Of a DNA stretch of 64,000 nucleotides, positions 8,542 to 17,767 are shown in pieces. The DNA lies in NCBI RefSeq assembly GCF_012932425.1, contig NZ_JAAIII010000005.1:124001-188000 (forward strand), read 5' to 3'. This DNA is from Bifidobacterium oedipodis. GTDB taxonomy: Bacteria > Actinomycetota > Actinomycetes > Actinomycetales > Bifidobacteriaceae. Within the stretch, counting starts at the first letter, position 1. Each line of letters begins with the position of its first letter. A model generated the notes under the pieces. The model saw only the letters and a program-made list of their open reading frames with translations, had not been told where the DNA came from and made no database searches. The position numbers and the translations under genes are program-made.

Positions 8542-9555
8542 ATGGCAAATATCACTGATGCAAAGCTCTCCGGACACTCCTCTCTGGACGATGCCGACGA
8601 TTCCCACAACGCAATCAGCATCGAAGCCAAGAAGCGTGCAGCTGAGATTCCGTGGAATCCCAAGATGCACCAACAGCGTGGCGTAAGCGACTGGGTCGTG
8701 GACATCATCATCTGGGTGGTGCTGGCGCTGGTGGTTATCGCGGTGCTGTACCCGATGTGGTTCGTGGTCATCGCTTCATTCTCCAACCCGCGTCTGGTTG
8801 CTACAGGCCAAGTGACATTGTGGCCTCGCGATATCACCTTCGCTGGCTACGAGCAAGTGTTCGCCGATGATCGAATCTGGCGTGGCTATCTGAACACCAT
8901 CATCTACTCCGTGGTTGGTACTGCGGTAAACATGATCGTTACTCTGCCTGCCGCCTTCGCGCTGTCCCGCCGCGATTTGAGGGGCCGTCGTCCGATTATG
9001 TTCCTGTTCACCTTCACCATGTATTTCGGTGGCGGCCTGATTCCGAACTACCTGCTCTTCCAGCAGCTCCACCTGATCGATAACTGGCTGGTCTACATCC
9101 TGCCTGGCGCGGTTTCGGTGTGGAACCTCATCATCGCTCGTTCGTTCTTCGAAACCTCGATTCCTGAGGAACTGCATGACGCAGCCCAGATTGATGGTAT
9201 GGGATATTTCGGCTACTTCATGAAGATCGTGCTGCCGTTGAGCTCTGCCATCATCGCAGTGCTTGGTTTGTATTACTTCGTGGGTCACTGGAACGATTAC
9301 TTCACCGGCCTGATCTACATCAACAACGAAAACAAGTACCCGCTGCAGAACGTGTTGCAGTCCATTCTGCTGGGTGCGCAGACTGCTGCCACCGGTACCA
9401 CCGGTTCTGGCGTGAGCGCCGTGGCACAGCAGCAGTTGGCGGATCAGATTAAGTACGGTGTGATGATTGTGTCCACCGCCCCGTTGATTGTGCTCTACCC
9501 CTTCCTGCAGAAGTACTTCAACAAGGGCGTCATGATCGGTGCCGTCAAGGGCTGA
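8542..9555 (+). CDS. Carbohydrate ABC transporter permease (LplC type)
   Basis: 337 residues with six predicted membrane segments and the EAA-type loop EELHDAAQIDGMGYFGYF. It ends in KGVMIGAVKG, as does its paralogue at 200-1159. AAGGGGTG lies upstream of the start. Together with 7528-8523 it forms the membrane channel for the lipoprotein at 5783. A strong terminator follows at 9567-9613. Confidence 0.93.
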   Translation: MANITDAKLSGHSSLDDADDSHNAISIEAKKRAAEIPWNPKMHQQRGVSDWVVDIIIWVVLALVVIAVLYPMWFVVIASFSNPRLVATGQVTLWPRDITFAGYEQVFADDRIWRGYLNTIIYSVVGTAVNMIVTLPAAFALSRRDLRGRRPIMFLFTFTMYFGGGLIPNYLLFQQLHLIDNWLVYILPGAVSVWNLIIARSFFETSIPEELHDAAQIDGMGYFGYFMKIVLPLSSAIIAVLGLYYFVGHWNDYFTGLIYINNENKYPLQNVLQSILLGAQTAATGTTGSGVSAVAQQQLADQIKYGVMIVSTAPLIVLYPFLQKYFNKGVMIGAVKG

Positions 9556-9566
9556 TCTCTGATAGC

Positions 9567-9613
9567 AATCCCCGGGTGCGCTTCCTCTCCTTTACGCATC
9601 CGGGGATTTTTTT
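9567..9613 (+). terminator. Rho-independent terminator after importer operon
   Basis: AATCCCCGGGTGCG pairs nearly perfectly with CGCATCCGGGGATT around a pyrimidine-rich loop and is followed by seven T residues (counting those that end the stem). Confidence 0.9.
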
Positions 9614-9665
9614 ATGATTGCTGTATTGCTTTATATTCTGACTGATATCCAAAGGTGGATTCTCC

Positions 9666-12479
9666 ATGCTGCAACCTGTTGTATTCGACCATCATCGGTT
9701 CGTCATCGACGGCCATCCCCGTGTGCTGATGTGCGCCTCGCTCTTCCCCTTCCGTGTGCCGCGCGCGCAGTGGCGTCAGCGTTTGGAAGCGGTGAAATGT
9801 CTTGGCTACCATGCCGTGGACGTATACATTCCTTGGAACTACCACGAAACCGCACCCGGCGTCTGGGATTTCGAAGGCCAGCATGATATTGAGGCGTTCC
9901 TGCACATGACGCATGAAACGGGCCTGTATGCGCTGGTACGTCCGGGCCCCTACATCTGCTCGGAATGGGACGGCGGTGCGATTCCCGCGTGGATCGCCAC
10001 CGACGAAATGATCGATGTGCGGCAGAACGATCCCGCATTCCTCAAGGCGGTGGGCGAATGGTACGACAAGATCATGCCGATTATCGCGCGCCAGCAATAT
10101 CGCGGGGCTGAGGCTGCCGATGGCGGTCCGGTCATCATGGTGCAGGTGGACAACGAGCTCGACTTCTTCGCCTGCCGTGATCCGCAAGGTTATATCGGCG
10201 CACTTGCCGAGATGATGCGCGCGCACGGCGTGAATGTGCCGCTGATCTCCTGCGCGGGCCAAGGCGATATGCTGCGCGCCTGTGGCGGAGCAGACGGCGT
10301 GGCACCGGCCGTGAACCTGTATCCGGGCGACAATGATGTGGATGTTGATGAACAGGTGCGCTACTACCGTCACGCTTCGGACGCCTACGATGTGCCGCTG
10401 GTGGTCACCGAAACGAACCGTTGGCATCGCACCCTGCGTCGCTTGGTTGGCAACGGAGCTCGTTTCATCGGGCCTTTCCTTCAGGTTTCGGGCTGGGACT
10501 TTGACTACGGCACCTCAGTGAACAATTGGGGGCGCGTCGAAGCCTATATGACCCATGATTACGATTTCGGCGGCGTCATTGACCCGGCTGGCCAGGAGCG
10601 TCCGGACTGTGATGATGCGCGTCGCCTGTGTGCGATTATCGATGCGTTGGGCGAGCGCTTGGCCACGGCTGAACTGGCCGATGATCGACTGAGCGATGTG
10701 CGCGTGGCTGCGAGCGACGGCAGCGATCTTGCTGAACTGGGTGAATTGGATGAATCGGCAACCGGCGTGGCAGTTGGTGCGCTGAACCTTGGCGGTGGTG
10801 GCAAACTGCTGACGCTGACCAACGTATCCGAAGTCACAGTGCCGCTGCGCATCGGTGCGCATACTGCAGCGAATCAGGCAGCGGAGGCATCGGAAGTGTC
10901 GGATTCGATACTTCCGGATCTGATGCTTCCGGCGGGTGCCGGAGTAATGGTTCCGGTCGATCTGCCGTTGGGCGATGGCTTGGTTTTGCATGCGACTTCG
11001 GGCGAACTGATTGCGCTGGATGAATCCGCTCACACGCTTACTTTGGCTGCGCCGACCATGGTGCCGGGAGCGATTTGGGCGGCGTTTACGGCTGCCGATG
11101 ATTCGACGTTGGCCGGCAAGTCCTTGCCAGTAACGCATGCTGACGCCGATTTGCAATCCTGCAGCGGTGATGGCTTCCTGCTGGTGCAGGGGGAGCGGGG
11201 CACTGCGACGATTGGTGAAGGTGCGGCGGCCTGGCGTGTCGTATTCCAACAATCAGAACGCTTGGTGACGCCAAGCTGTGCTCCGCAAACCTCGCTGCGT
11301 GCGATAAGTGCCGCTGCGAATGAACCACGCTGGATTCCTCGCTGTGAGGTGGCGGCTCACGACGCACTGCCGCTGGAAGATTGGGGTGTGTACAGCGGAA
11401 CCGGACGGTATCGCGCCAAAGCGGATCTCAGCGATGCGCTGGGCGTGGTGTTGCACGACGCCGCTGACACCGTGAGCCTGCGCTACGGAGATATGGTCAG
11501 CGATTGGCAAGCCTGCGGTGGCGTGGATCTATGGATGCCGTTCAACCGGCCGGTTACTGGTGATGCCGGCGAACTGACTGTTACCGCGCGCATCTGGGGA
11601 CATTCCAACTTCGACGATACGCGCCTGGATTCGCTCAAACTGGATGCCAAGCGTGGCATTCGCGGAGCTATGGCCATCGAACGGAAGCTGGATATCGGCT
11701 CGGGGTGGCTGGTTGGCTACGGGCAGGCGGATGAGGCTGCGGATGGTGCCGCTGAGCGTGAGCTGCGCAAGGCTGGCTTAGTCATCGGCAACAATCCCAC
11801 CCCTCGCTGCGGATTCGGCTCGCGCAGCACCACTGTTTGGCCGCACACGTTGACCTACACGCGCACGCTTTCCATGGGCAGTGCAAGCGCCGCATGCTTG
11901 CATATCAAGCACGGGCAGACCCGCTGCGAAGTGCGGGTGAACGGGCAGCCGATCGGCATAATCACACCACTGAAGCCCACCCTCTGGTTGGGCAACGTGG
12001 CCGATGGTAGCGAACTGGCCATCACCGTCAGCCGTATGTGGGGCGAGGAGGCTGGTCGCATTTCGCTGCTGCTGGGCCATGAACTGACCGGCTGGACCTG
12101 CGAATCGCAAGGCCTGCCGGAACTGCGTATGGCGGGAGAACATGCGGACTATGCTCCCGCGACTATGCCGCTGACTGTGCCGGGCGGCAAGGGCGTGTGG
12201 CTGCGCGTGCCGGAAGCGTCGATACGGCAAAGCGAACATGCGCAAAACACCGTGGCACGCTTCGAAGGTGATGGTCTGCAGTTGACGGCCTTCACCAACG
12301 AGCATTGTTTGGGGCGTGTGGTGCTTGGCGGATTGCCAGGAACAGTTTTCGCAGGTGGTCGCGGTGACTTGTTCCTGATTCCTCAAGGCGAGGGCGATTT
12401 GTTGTTGTATGTCGAATCCACCAGAAGCGCCGGTGGTGTGCTGCATGGCGTGCTGCTCGGCGGACCCATCGATCGATAA
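9666..12479 (+). CDS. Beta-galactosidase-type enzyme, glycoside hydrolase family 35
   Basis: 937 residues, no signal peptide. The N-terminal barrel carries family 35 features: VDVYIPWNYHE, GLYALVRPGPYICSEWDGG, the acid/base E164 in QVDNELDF (usually QIENEYG) and the likely nucleophile E249 in VVTETNRW. The remaining 650 residues form beta-sandwich domains, including one with YTRTLSMG and a second near residues 720-800. A start with AAAGGTGG upstream at 9666 is used. It probably removes terminal beta-galactose from imported oligosaccharides. It is followed 52 bases later by a GH43 gene, suggesting one transcript. Confidence 0.88.
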   Translation: MLQPVVFDHHRFVIDGHPRVLMCASLFPFRVPRAQWRQRLEAVKCLGYHAVDVYIPWNYHETAPGVWDFEGQHDIEAFLHMTHETGLYALVRPGPYICSEWDGGAIPAWIATDEMIDVRQNDPAFLKAVGEWYDKIMPIIARQQYRGAEAADGGPVIMVQVDNELDFFACRDPQGYIGALAEMMRAHGVNVPLISCAGQGDMLRACGGADGVAPAVNLYPGDNDVDVDEQVRYYRHASDAYDVPLVVTETNRWHRTLRRLVGNGARFIGPFLQVSGWDFDYGTSVNNWGRVEAYMTHDYDFGGVIDPAGQERPDCDDARRLCAIIDALGERLATAELADDRLSDVRVAASDGSDLAELGELDESATGVAVGALNLGGGGKLLTLTNVSEVTVPLRIGAHTAANQAAEASEVSDSILPDLMLPAGAGVMVPVDLPLGDGLVLHATSGELIALDESAHTLTLAAPTMVPGAIWAAFTAADDSTLAGKSLPVTHADADLQSCSGDGFLLVQGERGTATIGEGAAAWRVVFQQSERLVTPSCAPQTSLRAISAAANEPRWIPRCEVAAHDALPLEDWGVYSGTGRYRAKADLSDALGVVLHDAADTVSLRYGDMVSDWQACGGVDLWMPFNRPVTGDAGELTVTARIWGHSNFDDTRLDSLKLDAKRGIRGAMAIERKLDIGSGWLVGYGQADEAADGAAERELRKAGLVIGNNPTPRCGFGSRSTTVWPHTLTYTRTLSMGSASAACLHIKHGQTRCEVRVNGQPIGIITPLKPTLWLGNVADGSELAITVSRMWGEEAGRISLLLGHELTGWTCESQGLPELRMAGEHADYAPATMPLTVPGGKGVWLRVPEASIRQSEHAQNTVARFEGDGLQLTAFTNEHCLGRVVLGGLPGTVFAGGRGDLFLIPQGEGDLLLYVESTRSAGGVLHGVLLGGPIDR

Positions 12480-12531
12480 GCGCATACGCGAACGTATGTG
12501 ACAACAATACTTTCGATAGAAAGGAACAATA

Positions 12532-13644
12532 ATGACGAATGTCGGTATGGCTGCGGGCTCGGAAGCGAGCATCGCGGCGCATCAGGTGACCGATCCTTAC
12601 GGCTACTTGCTGGTGCATTTTATTGAGGATCCTGAGCATTATGCTGAGCGCATCTACTTGGATTTGTCTGACGGCGACAATCCTGAGGTGTGGCATCCGC
12701 TCAACGGTGGCAAGCCGGTGCTGACTTCGCCGTTGGGTACCCGTGGTGTGCGCGACCCGTATCTGGTGCGCAACCCTGAAACGGGCCGTGTGTATATTCT
12801 GGCCACCGACCTGCAGGTGTTCGCGCATGGCGGCGGCTCGGACGGCAACTCCGACTGGTATGCCTTCTCCCACCACGGCTCCACGAACCTGATCATCTGG
12901 TACTCGGATGATCTGGTGCACTGGAGCGAGCCTCATGCGCTGGATGTGTCGCGTCGCGCTGATGGCTCGCGTGCTCAATTGGGTATGGCGTGGGCGCCGG
13001 AGGCGTTGTGGGTGCCGGACTATTATCCGGAAGGCCACGAGGGCGGCCGCGGCGCATTCGTACTGTACTGGTCGAGCACCCTGTTCGCCGACGATGATGT
13101 GAATCATGAGAATCCAGATATTTATGACCGTGTGATGTGGGGCGCGACCGCCGACTTCACCAACGACACCTTCGAATTTGGTGGCGTGTTCATCGATCGT
13201 GGGCATCCCACCATCGACACCACCATGTTGCAGCATCGCTTGCCCGATGGCACCGTGCGTACGTATCGTGCCACCAAAGACAACGGTCCCAAGGCGAATA
13301 TCTGGCTGGATCGCACCGACGCCAAGCGTTGGTGGGAGCCGGGAACCGAATGGACGATCATCCAGGAGAACATCGGCGCGGAATGGACCGAGAACGGCAA
13401 TCCTGGCGGCGTGGAAGGCCCGGCCCTGTTCGATTCGCACAGCGACGGGCACACCTACCTGTATGTGGATGTGATTCCGTCGATTGGCTACCGTCCGATG
13501 GTGAGCGCGAACCCTGATCAGGGCTTCGATTACCTGCGCTCGGATTCCTTCTACATGGCCCCGCACACCAAGCACGGCGGTGTGCTGACCCTGTCGCGCG
13601 CCGAATACGGGCGACTGCAGGCTGCGGACGGTCAAATCGGCTGA
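12532..13644 (+). CDS. Glycoside hydrolase family 43, intracellular (copy B)
   Basis: 370 residues, no signal peptide. General base D75 in RGVRDPYLV and general acid E295 in VEGPALF. Most of its length can be aligned without gaps to copy A at 1383-2480, with long identical stretches, so the two are recent paralogues. GAAAGGAAC lies upstream of the ATG. It is probably an alpha-L-arabinofuranosidase or related exo-enzyme. It is convergent with the GH42 gene, and the same hairpin repeat family seen after copy A follows it. Confidence 0.88.
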   Translation: MTNVGMAAGSEASIAAHQVTDPYGYLLVHFIEDPEHYAERIYLDLSDGDNPEVWHPLNGGKPVLTSPLGTRGVRDPYLVRNPETGRVYILATDLQVFAHGGGSDGNSDWYAFSHHGSTNLIIWYSDDLVHWSEPHALDVSRRADGSRAQLGMAWAPEALWVPDYYPEGHEGGRGAFVLYWSSTLFADDDVNHENPDIYDRVMWGATADFTNDTFEFGGVFIDRGHPTIDTTMLQHRLPDGTVRTYRATKDNGPKANIWLDRTDAKRWWEPGTEWTIIQENIGAEWTENGNPGGVEGPALFDSHSDGHTYLYVDVIPSIGYRPMVSANPDQGFDYLRSDSFYMAPHTKHGGVLTLSRAEYGRLQAADGQIG

Positions 13645-13714
13645 TTGCCAGCCTGTTGTGGCTGATTATCGGCTGCTTGCTGATTGCAGCTTCTGCTGGC
13701 GGCATCCGGTCTGC

Positions 13715-13885
13715 TGCTAACGGCACTTCTTGTCGGTTTCCATCGAAAAGTGCCGTGACACGCCCGGATTATGCGAGCGTTGCGGTACTTCTTGTGGATT
13801 CCCCGCGAAAAGTGCCGTGACACGCCCGAATTACACGACCCAAATGGCACTTCTTGTCAGATTGCGACAAGAAGTGCCATTTCTG
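13715..13885. repeat. GTGCC/GGCAC hairpin repeats, second cluster
   Basis: Repeated words GGCACTTCTTGT and GAAAAGTGCCGTGACACGCC form hairpins, the last pairing TGGCACTTCTTGTC with GACAAGAAGTGCCA. The same elements occur at 2495-2689 after the paralogous GH43 copy, and the word CGACACGCCCGGATT also occurs at 42272-42286 before the L10 leader. Confidence 0.8.
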
Positions 13886-13913
13886 TTAGTGAAGTGATGG
13901 GCACCAAGTGCCG

Positions 13914-14004
13914 AACGCCTGAAAAGTGTGTCCAAACACCTGTTCTAACACCTGAAAAGTGTAATCAAACGTCAGTTTTAACGCCTGAAAAGTGTGCTGC
14001 CTAC
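13914..14004. repeat. Three direct repeats with 33-base period
   Basis: Units begin at 13914, 13947 and 13980 with AACRCCTGAAAAGTGT; the third unit is incomplete. They fill the last part of the 377-base gap between the convergent GH43 and GH42 genes. No coding sense is apparent. Confidence 0.75.
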
Positions 14005-14021
14005 ATTGTGAATGAGGGCTG

Positions 14022-16088
14022 TCAGCCTTCGACGATGGCGAGATCCCAGGGATCCAGGTCGATGGTATCGTCTGTGCTGATCGGCTTGTCGGCCAGCAGC
14101 TCGGTGCCGACGATGGGTGCGGCAAACGAAACGGGCTTGCTGGTGTAGTTGAGGAAGTACGCGATGGCCTTGCCGTCGCGGTTGGTTCCGCGGCGCACGG
14201 TGACGGTGTCGGCGAGATCCTGCGCCCAATCGGTGATGCTGGCGTCTTTGGCCGCCTGAAGCATCAGCTCACGCATCACCTCGGGCGAGGTCATGGTGCC
14301 AATCCATTCGGCCCAGCCGCCGCGCTCGCCGTATGCGTTCCTCGTGATCGCCGACCATGCGCCCCACGAAGGATGATCATAGGAAGCGAGCACCTGCGTG
14401 CCGGCACCCTCGATCGGCTCCAGCAGCTCCATGAACACCTTGGCGTTGAGGTCGGAGCCGTCTGTTGCTGCGTCCACGCCGGAACCGTCGGCAAAAACCA
14501 GCGGCACATCCACTGGATTGGTGAACTCACCGTAGCGAATGCCGAACACGTCACTCAGCCCATACGGCTGGCGTTCGTGGCGCACCTTGGCACATTCGTC
14601 GCTGAAGAACGACTTGAACGTGGAGACCAAGTGTCCGCCCTGCGCTACATAGGCGCGCATGGCGTCCACAAGATGCTGCGAAGCGCAATACAAGGCCGGC
14701 GTAACCACCAGCGGGTAACGGCTCAGCTCATCCGCGCCCACGGTGTCAGGCAGGAAGTCCACTTCGATATTGAGCGCAAACAATGCGTCATACACCCAAC
14801 GCATCACGTCGTTATACTTCGTCTGCCCCCAGCTGTTGCCTGAATCGATGCAGAAACGCTCGATGGCGCTCAGTGAGGCGTTGCTCACCACGATGGCGGC
14901 CTTGTTGTGCTTCTTCAGATCGATGAGCTTGTCACTCAGGCGCTCGAGTTCGCCACCGAGCACGCCGGCCTCGCGATAGACATAGTTCGGTTCGAAATCA
15001 TGGGAAAGCACGCCCTTCCAGTAGGTTTCGCAGGCATTGTGCAGTGAATGCCAATGCCAATACATCACCGAATTCGAGCCCGATGCTAGGTGGCTGTAGC
15101 CCTGCAGCCTCAACTGGCCGGGGTAGGGGAGCCAGCCCATATTGCCCTGCGCTTCGGTTTCGATCACCAGATGGTTCTCGCCGCCCTTGAACGAACGAGC
15201 CAGATCATTGCCCAGCGCCACATTCTTGCCTTCGAGCTTCGCGCCGGTGGCGTGATAGACATCCACGCCGGCATAGTCGAGATGCCCGGAGGTAAGCCAA
15301 TCATTGGCGCGCGGCTGTACACCGTAGGAACCGCCGCGCCAATCAAGATCGAAATTCTGGGTGACGAACTGATCGTCGCGCGCATATTCGCGCACAATAT
15401 CGGCCTGCCAGCCGATGTGTTCGGCCACAAGAGTGCGACGGTAGCGGTCGAATTCACCAGCGAGCGAAGCGTTGATGGTGTCAGTCACATCCGGGAAATC
15501 CTCCCACGCGTTGATGCGGTTCGACCAGTAATCCAGCCCGAACTCGGCGTTCATCGCCTCGATATCATCGTGGAACTTTTCGCGCAGGTACTTGACGAAG
15601 CCTTGCTGCACGTCGGCGTTGACCACATCGAAGTGGGTGGTTTCGTTATCCACCTGCCAGCCGATGACGGCCGGATGGTCGGCCACATGCTTGGCCAGCG
15701 CGCGGATAGCGCGTTCCGCGTAGAAGCGATAGGTGGCGTTGAACTGGTTCATATTCTGGCGTGGGCCTGGCTTGCGTTTGCCGTTCTTGGTTTCGGCCAG
15801 TACTTCCGGGTGCGTGTTGGTCATCCACGAAGGCACGGCATAGGTGGGAGTGCCTACGATCACGCCGATGCCAGCCTTGCCCATGGCGTCGAGCACGCGA
15901 TCGATATGGGAGAAGTCGAAGACGCCGGGCTGTGGTTCCATGGTGGCCCATGTGGATTCGGCGATGCGTACGGTGTTGAAGTGCGCGGCCTTGAGCATCT
16001 CCACGTCTTTGGCGAGGCGCTCCTCGGGCATGTATTCGTCGTAGTAGGCGGCACCAAATAGCAGGTGGTTGACGGATCGGGTCGTCAT
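14022..16088 (-). CDS. Glycoside hydrolase family 42 (beta-galactosidase or alpha-L-arabinopyranosidase)
   Basis: 688 residues, close to the usual family length. Acid/base E149 in WQVDNETTHF and nucleophile E310 in VIETEAQGN sit in the expected places; a glutamine-type trimerisation domain follows (residues about 400-610) and a small C-terminal beta domain. No signal peptide. GAAAGGA precedes the start. Family 42 in bifidobacteria includes beta-galactosidases acting on beta-1,6 or beta-1,3 galactosides and one known alpha-L-arabinopyranosidase, and the arabinose-rich setting makes either possible. An operator-like palindrome lies just upstream at 16138. Confidence 0.88.
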   Translation of the reverse strand: MTTRSVNHLLFGAAYYDEYMPEERLAKDVEMLKAAHFNTVRIAESTWATMEPQPGVFDFSHIDRVLDAMGKAGIGVIVGTPTYAVPSWMTNTHPEVLAETKNGKRKPGPRQNMNQFNATYRFYAERAIRALAKHVADHPAVIGWQVDNETTHFDVVNADVQQGFVKYLREKFHDDIEAMNAEFGLDYWSNRINAWEDFPDVTDTINASLAGEFDRYRRTLVAEHIGWQADIVREYARDDQFVTQNFDLDWRGGSYGVQPRANDWLTSGHLDYAGVDVYHATGAKLEGKNVALGNDLARSFKGGENHLVIETEAQGNMGWLPYPGQLRLQGYSHLASGSNSVMYWHWHSLHNACETYWKGVLSHDFEPNYVYREAGVLGGELERLSDKLIDLKKHNKAAIVVSNASLSAIERFCIDSGNSWGQTKYNDVMRWVYDALFALNIEVDFLPDTVGADELSRYPLVVTPALYCASQHLVDAMRAYVAQGGHLVSTFKSFFSDECAKVRHERQPYGLSDVFGIRYGEFTNPVDVPLVFADGSGVDAATDGSDLNAKVFMELLEPIEGAGTQVLASYDHPSWGAWSAITRNAYGERGGWAEWIGTMTSPEVMRELMLQAAKDASITDWAQDLADTVTVRRGTNRDGKAIAYFLNYTSKPVSFAAPIVGTELLADKPISTDDTIDLDPWDLAIVEG

Positions 16089-16137
16089 GGGAAGTCCTTT
16101 CGTTGAGGCGGTGCGCCTTCGCGTAACTCCGCCCGAA

Positions 16138-16153
16138 GATTTATCGTTAAATC
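16138..16153. promoter_or_regulatory. Candidate operator upstream of GH42
   Basis: GATTTATCGTTAAATC is nearly palindromic about a CG centre and lies 50 bases upstream of the GH42 start, between GH42 and the LacI regulator gene on the same strand. Confidence 0.45.
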
Positions 16154-16304
16154 AATAGTGAGTATACGTCGCCTCGGCACACTGTTCAACAGGGGGCTCG
16201 CAGAGTGTCGGATTCGGATGACGGCAGCGAATGACGCGTTGGGGAACAAGCAAGTTCGCCGTACTCCTCGTGCTGTTCGATGTCCTTGGCGTCCGTCTGA
16301 TGTG

Positions 16305-17402
16305 TCAGCGCGGTCGAGTGGTCTGGCGTTCTACGATGCGATACTGCGTGGTGTTGTATGTTGCGGCGGGGGAGTCGTCGCCGTTAATGCGCGCAATAAT
16401 GCGATCCACAGCAAGCTGCGCATATTGCTGAACCGAGGGGTCAAGCGTGGTCAAATGCGGGGTGACGAATTGCGACTCCGACGTGTTGTCGAATCCGATA
16501 ATCTCAACATCATCCGGAATGCGCAGGCCTGCTTGGTGTACGGCCTCCATCGCGCCGATGGCGATGGCATCGTTGGCGCAGAACAGGGAATCCGGCAGGG
16601 GGTTGTCGGTGCTGCGATATTCGTTGATCAGCCATTGTGTGGCATTGAAACCTTCGCTTGGCGAGAGCCAACGGCAAGGGGCGAGACGAGATGCCGTCAC
16701 GTCCATGCCATGCTCGCGCATGGCGCGCAGATAGCCTGACAAACGCTGTGCGGCACCGCCTTCCAGCTGTACCGTGGCCAATTCCAGCGCATCAAGGTCA
16801 CCATCGGTCTGTTCCGCCAACTCATGGATGGCTGGGGGCGCGCCAATGAATGCCACTTCATGTGCCGGGTTGTTGCCGCTCAAGAGCCAGTCCGTCACAT
16901 CGTGCGCCGCATCCACGTTCGCCATGATGATGTCGTCGGCCAGTCCATGCGCGGAATAATCGCCTGTCAAAACGACCGGATATTGCTGACGCAATAGTGT
17001 GGCTGCCTTGCTGTCGGTCAGTGGCTTGTCGGTGAAGAAAATCCATCCATCGGCGTTGAATCGGTAGGTCTCTTCGATCAAATCGGCCAGCCCGTTGGCG
17101 TGACGGACATAAGTGGCGATAACCACGCCGTACCCCAGTTTGTCGGCTGCGTTGATCAGCAGATCGCAATAATAGGCAAAGAACGGCTGGCCGAAGTTCG
17201 GAATCGCCAGACCAATGGTGTGGGTGGCGCCCGCACGCAACATTTGCGCCGGACGATTAGTGTGGTATCCCATTTCACTTGCGACGGCGAGAATTCGTTC
17301 GCGCGTGCGCTCGCTCATGCGCCCAGTGCCATTGACCGCATTAGACACGCTTTGCGCGGACACCCCGGCTTTGCGCGCCACATCCGCCAACGTCACCGCC
17401 AT
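16305..17402 (-). CDS. LacI-family transcriptional regulator
   Basis: 365 residues. N-terminal helix-turn-helix VTLADVARKAGVSAQSVSNAV and hinge helix PAQMLRAGAT are followed by a sugar-binding core ending near DDVEIIGFDNTSESQF. GAAAGGCG lies before the ATG. It sits between GH42 (same strand) and a divergent GH43, so it is well placed to control both. The 365-base gap to the GH43 gene holds a strong palindrome at 17705-17742. Confidence 0.9.
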   Translation of the reverse strand: MAVTLADVARKAGVSAQSVSNAVNGTGRMSERTRERILAVASEMGYHTNRPAQMLRAGATHTIGLAIPNFGQPFFAYYCDLLINAADKLGYGVVIATYVRHANGLADLIEETYRFNADGWIFFTDKPLTDSKAATLLRQQYPVVLTGDYSAHGLADDIIMANVDAAHDVTDWLLSGNNPAHEVAFIGAPPAIHELAEQTDGDLDALELATVQLEGGAAQRLSGYLRAMREHGMDVTASRLAPCRWLSPSEGFNATQWLINEYRSTDNPLPDSLFCANDAIAIGAMEAVHQAGLRIPDDVEIIGFDNTSESQFVTPHLTTLDPSVQQYAQLAVDRIIARINGDDSPAATYNTTQYRIVERQTTRPR

Positions 17403-17767
17403 AATTCGCCTTTCGCTTCACTAGTCTGCAATTCACAATTGTTCGTGCGACTGTTGCAACCGTAATGTTGCCAGTCTAACCCGTGGGTATCGGAACGCGT
17501 TTCGTGACGTTTGCGCTGGAACTTTGCGAGATATGCAGCATGTGGCTATTCGGGTGGTTCGATAATTCTCCATACGCGCTTCTGTACCGGTACCAACGTA
17601 TGACTGTATATTAGAATGCCGGATGAGGCGGGAGTGTTTTGACGTGGAGATGTAGCCCAAATCACGGCAGCTGGTGGCGTGTCACGGATGTTGGTGGATA
17701 GTAGCCCCTGTAGTATATGTACCGTTACATATACTACAGGGGTTTTCGGATCACAGGAGATTGTGAC
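17403..17767. other. Intergenic control region between LacI and GH43
   Basis: 365 bases with no open frame of note. The left part carries CAATTCACAATTG, a likely regulator-proximal promoter zone. The right end carries the 38-base palindrome at 17705-17742. The central 150 bases show nothing recognisable. Confidence 0.6.
17705..17746 (+). promoter_or_regulatory. Perfect 17-base inverted repeat with T tract: operator and/or terminator
   Basis: CCCCTGTAGTATATGTA (17705-17721), four bases CCGT, then its exact complement TACATATACTACAGGGG (17726-17742) and TTTT. It ends 21 bases before the GH43 start codon. The core TATGTACCGTTA resembles the site before GH27 (24079-24090, reverse strand TATGTACCGATA). 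It could be a LacI operator, a leader terminator, or both. Confidence 0.75.

Noticed and set aside
15090..16061. Long plus-strand frame of 323 codons
   Set aside because: It lies opposite GH42, whose catalytic residues and family motifs are clear; the plus reading has no recognisable domain.
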